Shown: one piece after another, positions 7,516 to 13,890 of the stretch
How positions within the stretch are numbered: the first letter of the stretch is position 1
Layout: every line of letters starts with the position of its first letter
Source of the DNA: JAQGMJ01 sp036271855
GTDB lineage: Bacteria > Pseudomonadota > Gammaproteobacteria > Burkholderiales > JAEUOS01
Reading direction: 5' to 3'
Assembly: GCA_036271855.1 (NCBI GenBank)
Contig: DATAZV010000075.1
Span: forward strand, 1 to 16,084
DNA length: 16,084 nt
Notes under the pieces: model-generated
Databases searched by the model: none
What the model saw: only the letters and a program-made list of their open reading frames with translations
What the model was told of the DNA's origin: nothing
Made by a program: the position numbers and the translations under genes

Positions 7516-7592
7516 CATTCTTGGAATCAATATCCTGCGATAAGCCCTTATTTTAACTGATTTTCGGCTCGACTTATTGCCAATTCAGCGGC

Positions 7593-9128
7593 TTATTTCC
7601 GATCCGGCCGGATTGTTACGTATTGGGCCGTTTCGCCGCGCCGCACCAGGACGGCGACGATCTTTTTCGGGTCCAGCTTGGCCACCAGGTCGTTGAACTG
7701 CTTGACCGAGGTGACGTCGGTGTTTTGCAGTTTCAGGATCAGGTCGCCGGGCCGCAGGTTGGCGCGCGCGGCGCCACCTTCAACCGAGTCCACCTGCACG
7801 CCGCCGTCTATGCCCAATTCCTTGCGCTTGACCTCAGTCAGGTCACTGACGACCAGGCCCAGGATGTTGGGGCCGGCTTCCTCTTTTTTCGGCGTGCCCT
7901 TGCCGGGCGTGCCGCGCTGCGCCACCGGCTTGTCCGGTTCCATCTCGCCCAGGGTCAGGTTGATTTCACGGGTGGCGCCGTTGCGCCAGAATTGCACCAC
8001 CACGCGCTGGCCGGGCTTGGTGTTGCCGACGATGCGCGGCAGGTCGGTGTGCTTTTCCACCGCCTTGCCGTCGAATTTGAGAATCACGTCGCCGTCCTTC
8101 AGGCCGGCCTTTTCAGCCGCGAAGCCGGGCAGGACCTTCTCGACCACCGCGCCCTGCGGCTTGGGCAGGCCGAGCGACTCCGCCACTTCCTTGGTCACCG
8201 CGCCCGGCTGCACACCGAGGAAGCCGCGCGTCACCTTGCCGCTGGATTTGAGCTGGTCGCCGACGCGGATCGCGTCGATGATCGGGATGGCGAAAGCGAT
8301 GCCCTGGTAACCGCCGGAGCGGCTGTAGATCATCGAGTTGATGCCGACCACCTCGCCCTTCATGTTGATCAGCGGGCCGCCGGAGTTGCCGGGGTTGATG
8401 GCGACGTCGGTCTGGATGAAGGGCACGTATTCGCCGGTGTCGCGGCCCTTGGCGCTGACGATGCCGGCGGTGACGGTGTTGTCGAGGTCGAAGGGCGAGC
8501 CGATCGCCAGCACCCATTCGCCGACGCGCAGGCGCTCGGAGTCGCCGATGGCGACCGCCGGCAGGCCGCTGGCTTCGACCTTGATGATGGCGACATCGGT
8601 GCGCGCATCGGCGCCGATCAGCTTGGCCTTGAATTCGCGCTTGTCGGTCATTTTGACGTAGATGTCGTCGGCGCCGCGCACCACGTGCGCGTTGGTCATG
8701 ATGTAGCCGTCGGCGGAAAGGATGAAGCCGGAGCCGACGCCGGAGGGCACTTCCTCGCTCTGCTCGCGGTCCGGCGCGGGACGCGCGCGCGGTGTCGGCG
8801 GGGTACGCTCGCCGCGATCACCACGATCGGCGCCACCGCCACCCCCGCCGCGGTTGGGCGGGCACATCCAGGGGAACAGCTCGCACAGGGGGTTGTCTTC
8901 GTCGGCACCGCCGCCGGGCGAGCGCGGCAGGCCGCCGCGCGCCGCGCCGGGCACCACCAGCTGGGTGGTGCGGATGTTGACCACCGCCGGGCCGACCTTG
9001 TCGACTAGGTCGGCGAAGTCGGGCAGGCCGCGGCTTTGCACCTGCGCCTGGGCATGGGCCGGCACGGCGGCCAGCGAACTGGCGGAAAGGACCACCGCGA
9101 CCAGCGCGGTTTGCAGCAAACGTTGCAT
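7593..9128 (-). CDS. degP: DegP/MucD-type periplasmic serine protease with two PDZ domains
   Basis: This HtrA-family enzyme degrades or refolds damaged envelope proteins in the periplasm. With the ATG at 9126-9128 it has 511 residues; AAGGGG lies eight bases upstream, and a TTG directly before the ATG is a less likely start. A signal peptide ends at about residue 26 (PAHA|QAQ). The catalytic triad is His148 (TNAHVV), Asp178 (RTDVA) and Ser249 (NPGNSGGP). Two PDZ domains follow, at about 285-385 and 410-510. Between the N-terminal strand and the protease core is a Gly/Pro/Arg-rich segment (about 61-129) with Cys82 and Cys89, resembling the LA loop of DegP with its disulfide. As the last gene after rpoE-rseA-rseB it matches mucD of the Pseudomonas algU cluster, so it is probably part of the sigma-E response. 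The symbol mucD would also be defensible. Confidence 0.94.
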   Translation of the reverse strand: MQRLLQTALVAVVLSASSLAAVPAHAQAQVQSRGLPDFADLVDKVGPAVVNIRTTQLVVPGAARGGLPRSPGGGADEDNPLCELFPWMCPPNRGGGGGGADRGDRGERTPPTPRARPAPDREQSEEVPSGVGSGFILSADGYIMTNAHVVRGADDIYVKMTDKREFKAKLIGADARTDVAIIKVEASGLPAVAIGDSERLRVGEWVLAIGSPFDLDNTVTAGIVSAKGRDTGEYVPFIQTDVAINPGNSGGPLINMKGEVVGINSMIYSRSGGYQGIAFAIPIIDAIRVGDQLKSSGKVTRGFLGVQPGAVTKEVAESLGLPKPQGAVVEKVLPGFAAEKAGLKDGDVILKFDGKAVEKHTDLPRIVGNTKPGQRVVVQFWRNGATREINLTLGEMEPDKPVAQRGTPGKGTPKKEEAGPNILGLVVSDLTEVKRKELGIDGGVQVDSVEGGAARANLRPGDLILKLQNTDVTSVKQFNDLVAKLDPKKIVAVLVRRGETAQYVTIRPDRK

Positions 9129-9210
9129 CAAACTTACCCCTTGAAAAACTTATTCTGCCGCCCGTGAACGGCGCGGCGCCCCAATCTGCAATCTGAATCC
9201 GGTGCCTGCG

Positions 9211-9226
9211 GCGGCGTTCGCGCCGC
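9211..9226 (-). other. Perfect 6-bp hairpin in the rseB-degP spacer
   Basis: GCGGCG (9211-9216) and CGCCGC (9221-9226) flank a four-base loop in the 114-base gap between rseB and degP. It is GC-rich and compact, but no T-run follows, so it is not an intrinsic terminator. It could protect an mRNA end or modulate degP levels relative to rseB; that is inference. A second small palindrome, GGCGCGGCGCC, lies just upstream of degP at 9170-9180. Confidence 0.4.
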
Positions 9227-9242
9227 GTATTTGCGCCCCGGT

Positions 9243-10265
9243 CTAGCGCTGTGCCGCCGCGGCGGTGCCCGGTTCGTTGAACTTGACTCCGGTGGCGACG
9301 CGCGTCAGGCAGGCCGGCGGCGCTTCGCCCAGCACGGTTACCACATGGGCGCCCAGGCGCTTGCGAAAGATGTTGACGGCCCCCTGCGATGATAACCCCT
9401 CCATCGGCTTCTCGCCCTCGCGGGCGGGCTCGAGGAACACCGAGATCGAGGCCAGGCCGTCGGAGTAGACGATCTGCCCGACTTCGCCGACGCCGGCACC
9501 CATGCCGCGCTTGATTTCCAGCTGCTTGACGAAGCCGGGCACCGGCATCTCGACCTGCCAGCCGGAGCCGCTGAAGTTCGCTTCGGTGATCGGCGGGGTG
9601 AGGGTGCGCCAGTCGCGCCCGCCGTCACGCTTGGCCACCAGCGCGTGGTAGTGGTCGGCGCCGCCGCCGATCTCGACCTGGGTGAAGGCGATCTGTTCGA
9701 CGATGTCGCCCTTTTCGTTGAAGGATTGGGCTTTGAGCAGCAGGCCGGTGCTCTTGTCGGCCCACAGCTTGCGGGCATAGCGCAGGCCGTCCTTGGCTTC
9801 CAGCAGGATCACCTGGCAATCGAGCCCGGCGACGCGCTGCTGGTCCCAGCTGCGGACGTTGTAATAGAGGGCGATACTGGCCGCGGACGAGGTGAGCAGG
9901 GCCGGAAAGCTGGTCTTGTTGCGGCGCCGTTCGACCAGGACGGTCTTGGCGTCGGGCGAATAGGAGCGAACTTCCTCGTTGGTGCGCACGATCACCACCG
10001 GGGCGCCGTCGAGCAGTTCGAGGCGCTCGCGTTCGGCGCCGCCTTCGACGACATGGGTGATGCGCGAGGTGAGCGGCTGGCCGCCCTGCTGCAGGTAGAC
10101 GAAGGTGCCCGAATAATTGAGCTTTTGCGCCGATTGCTGGATCCTTGCCAGCCATTGCACTGCATCGGTGTCGGCGGCGAACGCCGCCGCCGAGTACATC
10201 GCGAGCCAGGCTGCCAGCGCCAGGGTGCGGCGCCGTATCACCCCGGCCCTACTTGCCACTGTCAT
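9243..10265 (-). CDS. rseB: Sigma-E regulatory protein RseB/MucB, periplasmic
   Basis: RseB/MucB binds the periplasmic part of the anti-sigma factor RseA and shields it from proteolysis. It is a sensor that releases RseA on binding stress signals such as lipopolysaccharide. From the ATG at 10263-10265 the protein has 340 residues, with a signal peptide (RRRTLALAAWLAMYSAAAFA, cleavage near residue 30). The MucB/RseB N-terminal lipoprotein-like domain follows (WLARIQQSAQKLNYSGTFVY through the KLWADKSTGLLLKAQSF strand), then the C-terminal domain from about 220 (WQVEMPVPGFVKQLEIKRG). The start is ambiguous. The ATG overlaps rseA by 17 bases without a clear binding site, while a GTG at 10239-10241 sits just after the rseA stop behind AGTAGGG and gives a shorter, more typical signal peptide. 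Confidence 0.93.
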   Translation of the reverse strand: MTVASRAGVIRRRTLALAAWLAMYSAAAFAADTDAVQWLARIQQSAQKLNYSGTFVYLQQGGQPLTSRITHVVEGGAERERLELLDGAPVVIVRTNEEVRSYSPDAKTVLVERRRNKTSFPALLTSSAASIALYYNVRSWDQQRVAGLDCQVILLEAKDGLRYARKLWADKSTGLLLKAQSFNEKGDIVEQIAFTQVEIGGGADHYHALVAKRDGGRDWRTLTPPITEANFSGSGWQVEMPVPGFVKQLEIKRGMGAGVGEVGQIVYSDGLASISVFLEPAREGEKPMEGLSSQGAVNIFRKRLGAHVVTVLGEAPPACLTRVATGVKFNEPGTAAAAQR

Positions 10266-10857
10266 GCGCAACGGTCTGCACGTACAGCGCTGTCCTTTGC
10301 GAAGCGTATTGCCGATGCGCGGCGAGGTAGGCGCCAGGCAGGCTGGCCTGCGCCATCTGGTTCGCCGGTGCCGCCGGGCCGCTCTGGCTGACCGGGGCCA
10401 CCATCGGGTTGGCGGGGGACATCAGCGCGGTCGGGGCCAGCGAGCCGTTGCCGCCGCCGGCGGTGACCCACTGCTGCATGGCGACGCCGGCGACCACCGC
10501 CACCGCGGCCATCGAGGCAGCCAGCGAGGCCGGTTTGATCCAGCGTGAGCGCTGCAGCTCGGCTTGCCGGGCGGCAATCGCGCGCGCCGCGCGCGGCGCG
10601 AACACATGCGGCTCGGTTGCCAGCTTGGCGGCGAAACGCGTGTTGAAGCCGCCGGCGTGACAGGAGAGCTCGTCGCTGCGCAGGACGTCGCCGATGCAAT
10701 GGTAGAGACTCCATTGCGCCTGCAGCGCACCGTCGGCTGCAACCTGCACCAGCAGCTCGCTGCGCCGCTCGGCGATCAGTTCGCCATCAATGCAAGCGGA
10801 AAGAGACTCAAGCGGGGTGTTGATGCCCGAATCAATATTGTCTTGCTGAGTGATCAT
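10249..10857 (-). CDS. rseA: Anti-sigma factor RseA/MucA, inner membrane
   Basis: RseA/MucA holds the sigma-E-type factor inactive at the membrane until regulated proteolysis frees it. The ATG at 10855-10857 gives 202 residues. It is preferred over the upstream GTG (10864-10866), because that GTG lies inside AAGGTG, a good binding site six bases before the ATG. The N-terminal sigma-binding domain begins ESLSACIDGELIAERRSELL (17-36), with the typical helix around WSLYHCIGDVLRS (49-61). A single membrane span lies at about 109-127. The periplasmic tail ends YVQTVAHD, like the C-terminal motif of the family. The gene lies 86 bases after rpoE and overlaps the proposed rseB start, the conserved sigma/anti-sigma order. 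Confidence 0.94.
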   Translation of the reverse strand: MITQQDNIDSGINTPLESLSACIDGELIAERRSELLVQVAADGALQAQWSLYHCIGDVLRSDELSCHAGGFNTRFAAKLATEPHVFAPRAARAIAARQAELQRSRWIKPASLAASMAAVAVVAGVAMQQWVTAGGGNGSLAPTALMSPANPMVAPVSQSGPAAPANQMAQASLPGAYLAAHRQYASQRTALYVQTVAHDSGK

Positions 10858-10894
10858 TACATTCACCTTACCTGAAATGCCTCGTCCTGCCTAT

Positions 10895-10936
10895 CCCGCC
10901 CAAACCCTGTTTTGCCCCGTACTGCCCTGCTTGCCC
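10895..10936 (-). other. Putative G-quadruplex motif in the rpoE-rseA spacer
   Basis: Read on the plus strand, six C-tracts occur at 10895-10897, 10899-10901, 10905-10907, 10915-10918, 10925-10927 and 10934-10936, with gaps of 1, 3, 7, 6 and 6 bases. On the coding (minus) strand, and in the mRNA, these are six G-tracts of at least three bases with every loop at most seven. Several four-tract sets therefore satisfy the common G3N1-7 rule. The motif begins just after the rpoE stop and ends about 37 bases before the rseA start. Folding has not been shown. Confidence 0.55.
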
Positions 10937-10943
10937 GTTCGCC

Positions 10944-11543
10944 TTACCACCGCTGATCCGCCGACGTGCCCAGGAGCGGGCGCAATTCGGCGGCAATGGC
11001 TTCGCGCGCCCTGAAAATCCGCGATCTTACCGTGCCGATCGGACAATTCATCACTTCCGAAATCTCGTCGTAGGAGAGGCCTTCGATTTCGCGCAGGCTG
11101 ATCGCGGTGCGCAATTCCTCGGGCAGTTTGGCCATCGCCGCGTTGACGGTGGTGGCGATTTCCTTCGACAGCAAGATCGATTCCGGGGTGTTGATGTCCC
11201 TTAGTGCATCCGCGTCTTCAAAAGTTTCAGCTTCCTCATTGTCTTTTTCCGTCGAGGAAGGCGGGCGTCGGCCCTGGGAAACCAGATAGTTTTTCGCCGT
11301 ATTGACGCCGATCCGGTAAAGCCAGGTATAAAAGGCGGAATCGCCGCGGAACTGCGGTAGCGCGCGGTAGGCCTTGATGAAGGCGTCCTGCGCCACGTCC
11401 TCGGCCTCGGCAGGGTCGCGCACCAGTCGCGAAATCAGTCGCAACAGCTTGCGCTGGTACTTGGAGACGAGCAGCTCGAAGGCCTGCTTTTCTCCTTGTT
11501 GCGCGCGCGCAACCAACTGTTGATCGATATCTTTATCCGACAA
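10944..11543 (-). CDS. rpoE: ECF sigma factor, sigma-E type (RpoE/AlgU)
   Basis: This sigma factor directs RNA polymerase to envelope-stress genes. The 199-residue protein has the sigma-2 region with DPAEAEDVAQDAFIKAYR (43-60) and GDSAFYTWLYRIGVNTAKNYL (67-87). After an acidic linker comes sigma-4 (about 138-185) with LPEELRTAISLREIEGLSYDEI and the helix-turn-helix GTVRSRIFRARE. The start must be TTG at 11541-11543. A stop codon lies in frame four codons upstream, no in-frame ATG occurs before the conserved N-terminal region, and AGGG sits seven bases before the TTG. The gene is followed by its own regulators rseA and rseB and by degP. A poor start codon would lower synthesis of the factor; this is inference. 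Confidence 0.96.
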   Translation of the reverse strand: MSDKDIDQQLVARAQQGEKQAFELLVSKYQRKLLRLISRLVRDPAEAEDVAQDAFIKAYRALPQFRGDSAFYTWLYRIGVNTAKNYLVSQGRRPPSSTEKDNEEAETFEDADALRDINTPESILLSKEIATTVNAAMAKLPEELRTAISLREIEGLSYDEISEVMNCPIGTVRSRIFRAREAIAAELRPLLGTSADQRW

Positions 11544-11607
11544 CCGCCTACCCTAACTTATGTTCTTATGACGGCGGAATACGGGGCCGGCCGCGTCGGT
11601 GATTGCC

Positions 11608-11627
11608 AGGCGCAGCATCTTGCGCCT
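11608..11627 (-). other. 7-bp hairpin abutting the palindrome upstream of rpoE
   Basis: AGGCGCA (11608-11614) and TGCGCCT (11621-11627) form a perfect seven-base stem with a six-base loop. It ends on the first base of the neighbouring 18-base palindrome. It lies 65-84 bases before the rpoE TTG, so it would be in the mRNA leader if transcription starts upstream. No T-run follows it. Confidence 0.45.
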
Positions 11628-11644
11628 TTGCAAAATTTTGCAAA
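11627..11644. promoter_or_regulatory. 18-base perfect palindrome, candidate operator
   Basis: TTTGCAAAATTTTGCAAA is identical to its reverse complement. It can also be read as two copies of the 8-base palindrome TTTGCAAA with a 10-base centre-to-centre distance, about one helical turn. The AT-rich site stands out in GC-rich surroundings and lies 84-101 bases before the rpoE start. The geometry suits cooperative binding of a dimeric regulator, but I cannot name the protein. Confidence 0.5.
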
Positions 11645-11683
11645 CTGCCGCACCCACCGCGGCCTGCACGTTGCCTGGCGCAA

Positions 11684-12145
11684 TTACGACCACTGCGCGC
11701 CCCGGGAGTTCAACTCCGCCCGCGGCGCGGCCAGCCTGAGCCAGACCCGCAGCTGGCGCATCTCTTCAGGCGTAGCGGCGTCCGGGGGCAACACCAGTAC
11801 CAGCCCCCTGCCCCGCCCGGCCGGAATACGCCCGGACAGGCGCAGCACCAGCCAGCCGGCGCCACCGAACAGGCCCGCCACCGTCATTTCGAGTGCCAAA
11901 GCAGGCTTGCCCTGTGCTGTCTCTATCCATTCGCAAAAGCCTTCGGGACGCAGGCGCAGCAATCCTTGCGGCGCCTGCACGCGCAAGGCGAGCAATCCCG
12001 GCACCATCACGGCAGGAACCGCCCATAGCGCCGTTGCCGATTCGCACGCCAGCGCCAGCCAGAGGCCCAACCCCGAAGTGACGCCCGCAACAGCCCATTT
12101 CAAGGCGCTGAATCGAGGCGAAGAATGAAGCGCGATCAGTTGCAT
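11684..12145 (-). CDS. YgfX/CptA-like small membrane protein
   Basis: A 153-residue protein with two hydrophobic segments near the N-terminus (about 15-33 and 39-55), which should anchor it in the inner membrane with the rest in the cytoplasm. The second half has the pattern of the YgfX (CptA) family: LALRVQAPQGLLRLR, then a Trp/Leu-rich strand, and the C-terminal LVLVLPPDAATPEEMRQLRVWLRLA, close to the family's LLLLPDS...FRRLRVWLR motif as I recall it. In E. coli YgfX is reported to inhibit cell division and is encoded with SdhE/YgfY; no such partner is present here. The ATG at 12143-12145 has GGTAAG eight bases upstream. It sits between fabF (64 bases) and rpoE (140 bases). Family assignment is likely; toxin activity is not implied. 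Confidence 0.75.
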   Translation of the reverse strand: MQLIALHSSPRFSALKWAVAGVTSGLGLWLALACESATALWAVPAVMVPGLLALRVQAPQGLLRLRPEGFCEWIETAQGKPALALEMTVAGLFGGAGWLVLRLSGRIPAGRGRGLVLVLPPDAATPEEMRQLRVWLRLAAPRAELNSRGAQWS

Positions 12146-12209
12146 AGGCGCATCTTACCGTCGCTGGCCCCGCACTGCCGCAAACCGGCCGGGCCTGGAA
12201 ACCCTGGGT

Positions 12210-13472
12210 TCAAACCCGTTTGAACACCAGGGTGCTGTTGGTGCCGCCAAAGCCGAAGGAATTCGACAGCGCAGCTTCGATTTTCAGGTCGCGCGCACTG
12301 TCGGCGCAGTAGTCCAGGTCGCATTGCGGGTCCTGGTTGAAAATATTGATGGTCGGCGGCGACACCTGGTTTTGCAGCGCCAGGGCGGAAAACACCGCCT
12401 CGATGCCGCCGGCGGCGCCCAGCAGGTGGCCGGTCATCGACTTGGTCGAGTTGACCACCAGCTTTTTCGCATGCTCGCCGAAGGTGCGCTTGAGCGCAAT
12501 GGTCTCGGCCAGGTCGCCCAGGCCGGTGGAGGTGCCGTGGGCGTTGATGTACTGGATGCCGTCCGGGCTGACGCCGGCATTGCGCAGGGCCGCCACCATC
12601 GAGCGGCGCGCGCCGTCGCCGTCTTCCAGCGGGGCGGTCATGTGGTGGGCGTCGCCGGAGAGGCCGTAGCCGGCCAGTTCGCAGTAGATGTGGGCGCCGC
12701 GCGCCTTGGCGTGTTCATACTCTTCCAGCACCACCACTCCGGCGCCCTCGCCCAGCACGAAGCCGTCGCGGTCGATGTCCCAGGGGCGGCTGGCCGTGGC
12801 GGGGTCGTCATTGCGCAGCGACAGCGCGCGCGCGGCGGAGAAGCCGCCCATCGCCAGGCGCGTGATGGTGGCTTCGGCGCCGCCGGCGAGCATGACGTCG
12901 CAGTCGCCGTATTCGATCAGGCGCGCCGATTCGCCGATGCAATGGTTGCCGGTGGCGCAGGCGGTGACGCAGGCAAGGTTCGGCCCACGCAGGCCGAACA
13001 TCATCGAAAGGTGGCCGGAGATCAGGTTGATGATCGAAGCCGGGATGAAAAACGGCGAGATGCGCCGCGGGCCGCGCTCTTCCATCACCGTGTGCTGCGA
13101 CTCGATCATCGGCAGGCCGCCGATGCCGGAGCCGACATTGACGCCGATGTCATTGCGGTTGGCGTCGGTGACCTCGAGGCCGGAGTCCTTCAGCGCCTGC
13201 ACCCCGGCGGCGATACCGTAGTGCATGAACAGGTCCATGTGCCGGGCTTCCTTGGCGGACATGTACTGATCGAGGTCGAAATTCTTCACTTCGCCGGCGA
13301 TGTGGCAGGCGATCGCCTGCTTCTCGTCCTCGGGGTCGAAGCGGGTAAGGCGGGCGATCCCGGACTTGCCCGCCAGGGCGTTGGTCCAGGCCTCCTGCAC
13401 ATTGTTGCCGATCGGACAAACGATCCCCAGGCCGGTGACCACTACTCTGCGCTTGGTGTTACCGAATGCCAC
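12210..13472 (-). CDS. fabF: Beta-ketoacyl-ACP synthase II
   Basis: FabF elongates acyl-ACP by decarboxylative condensation with malonyl-ACP and is responsible for the step from palmitoleate to cis-vaccenate. The 420-residue protein has the KAS Cys-His-His triad: Cys172 in VTACATG, His312 in NAHGTST and His349 in SMTGHLLGAAGG. The N-terminal RRVVVTGLGIVCPIG and C-terminal NSFGFGGTNS motifs are intact. After NAHGTST the sequence is GLGD, whereas E. coli FabF has PAGD, so a proline is replaced by Gly317. The start is GTG at 13470-13472, supported by AAGGAG six bases upstream. It follows acpP by 54 bases, the standard acpP-fabF pairing. Confidence 0.97.
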   Translation of the reverse strand: MAFGNTKRRVVVTGLGIVCPIGNNVQEAWTNALAGKSGIARLTRFDPEDEKQAIACHIAGEVKNFDLDQYMSAKEARHMDLFMHYGIAAGVQALKDSGLEVTDANRNDIGVNVGSGIGGLPMIESQHTVMEERGPRRISPFFIPASIINLISGHLSMMFGLRGPNLACVTACATGNHCIGESARLIEYGDCDVMLAGGAEATITRLAMGGFSAARALSLRNDDPATASRPWDIDRDGFVLGEGAGVVVLEEYEHAKARGAHIYCELAGYGLSGDAHHMTAPLEDGDGARRSMVAALRNAGVSPDGIQYINAHGTSTGLGDLAETIALKRTFGEHAKKLVVNSTKSMTGHLLGAAGGIEAVFSALALQNQVSPPTINIFNQDPQCDLDYCADSARDLKIEAALSNSFGFGGTNSTLVFKRV

Positions 13473-13526
13473 GAACGGCTCCTTCTGCTCTTGAAGTCTG
13501 AATACCGGCGGAAAAACCGACGACGA

Positions 13527-13763
13527 TTACTTCTTGTGGGAGTTGATGTAGTCGACCGCCTGCTGCACCGTGGTGATCTTTTCCGCTTCTTCGTCCGGAA
13601 TCTCGGTCTCGAACTCGTCTTCCAGTGCCATCACCAGTTCGACGGTGTCGAGCGAATCCGCGCCCAGATCGTCGACAAACGAGGACTCGTTCTTGATCTC
13701 GGCCTCGTTGACGCCGAGTTGCTCGGCGACGATCTTCTTTACGCGTTGTTCGATGTTATCCAT
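13527..13763 (-). CDS. acpP: Acyl carrier protein
   Basis: ACP carries growing acyl chains as thioesters on a phosphopantetheine arm. The acidic 78-residue protein is of standard length and has the attachment motif GADSLDTVELVMALE with Ser37. The N-terminus MDNIEQRVKKIVAEQLGV and helix EEAEKITTVQQAVDYI are typical. The ATG at 13761-13763 has AAGGAG about ten bases upstream. It lies between fabG and fabF. The phosphopantetheine transferase gene acpS is at the left end of this window. Confidence 0.99.
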   Translation of the reverse strand: MDNIEQRVKKIVAEQLGVNEAEIKNESSFVDDLGADSLDTVELVMALEDEFETEIPDEEAEKITTVQQAVDYINSHKK

Positions 13764-13890
13764 TTGCTTGGGACTCCTTCCCGATTTGAAAAATAAAGGC
13801 GGCGCGATTTTAACAGCTTTGGCGGCGATTTCCCGCCACTATGCAACTAAAACCCGCGGCGAAATCAGCATGCCAAATTTACATGCGCCG
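13764..13890 (-). promoter_or_regulatory. fabG-acpP spacer, possible acpP promoter
   Basis: ACP is needed in far greater amounts than the other Fab enzymes, and this 127-base spacer is long for an otherwise tight cluster. On the transcript strand it contains TAAAAT (13807-13812), one mismatch from a sigma-70 -10 box, but no good -35 at 16-18 bases. A second weak option is TTGGCA further upstream (near 13870-13875) with TTTTAG. A 5-base stem, GGCGG (13821-13825) with CCGCC (13833-13837), lies just upstream of the TAAAAT. A separate promoter is plausible, not established. Confidence 0.3.

Larger units (their letters stand above)
11544..11683 (-). promoter_or_regulatory. Spacer upstream of rpoE: probable promoter and operator region
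   Basis: This 140-base non-coding stretch separates the YgfX-like gene from rpoE and is the natural place for the promoter of the rpoE-rseA-rseB-degP unit. It contains an AT-rich 18-base palindrome (11627-11644) and an abutting hairpin (11608-11627). A 7-base inverted repeat, GCCAGGC (about 11605-11611) with GCCTGGC (about 11673-11679), flanks both. I looked for a sigma-E-type promoter (GGAACTT with a TCTGA-like -10) and found no convincing match. No clear sigma-70 pair was found either. Confidence 0.45.

Noticed and set aside
7623..9008. A 461-codon open frame on the plus strand opposite degP
   Set aside because: Long antisense frames are expected in GC-rich genes with strong third-position bias. 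The translation is rich in Asp, Val, His and Gly and has no family features.
11544..11683. A sigma-E-type autoregulatory promoter upstream of rpoE
   Set aside because: Autoregulation is expected for this family, but I found no segment matching GGAACTT with a suitably spaced TCTGA-like element, so no promoter coordinates are claimed.
11496..12128. A 210-codon plus-strand frame spanning the rpoE spacer and the YgfX-like gene
   Set aside because: It runs antisense to the start of rpoE and to a gene with a family-like C-terminus. It has no good ribosome binding site or recognisable domain. The minus-strand reading explains the region better.
11684..12145. The YgfX-like gene as half of a new toxin-antitoxin system
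   Set aside because: No small partner gene lies next to it. Its neighbours are fabF and rpoE, so a toxin-antitoxin label is not supported.
12324..13796. A 490-codon open frame on the plus strand opposite fabF and acpP
   Set aside because: It is the antisense shadow of two strongly conserved genes in GC-rich DNA. The product is low-complexity (His/Gly/Ala/Val/Asp-rich) with no recognisable domain.
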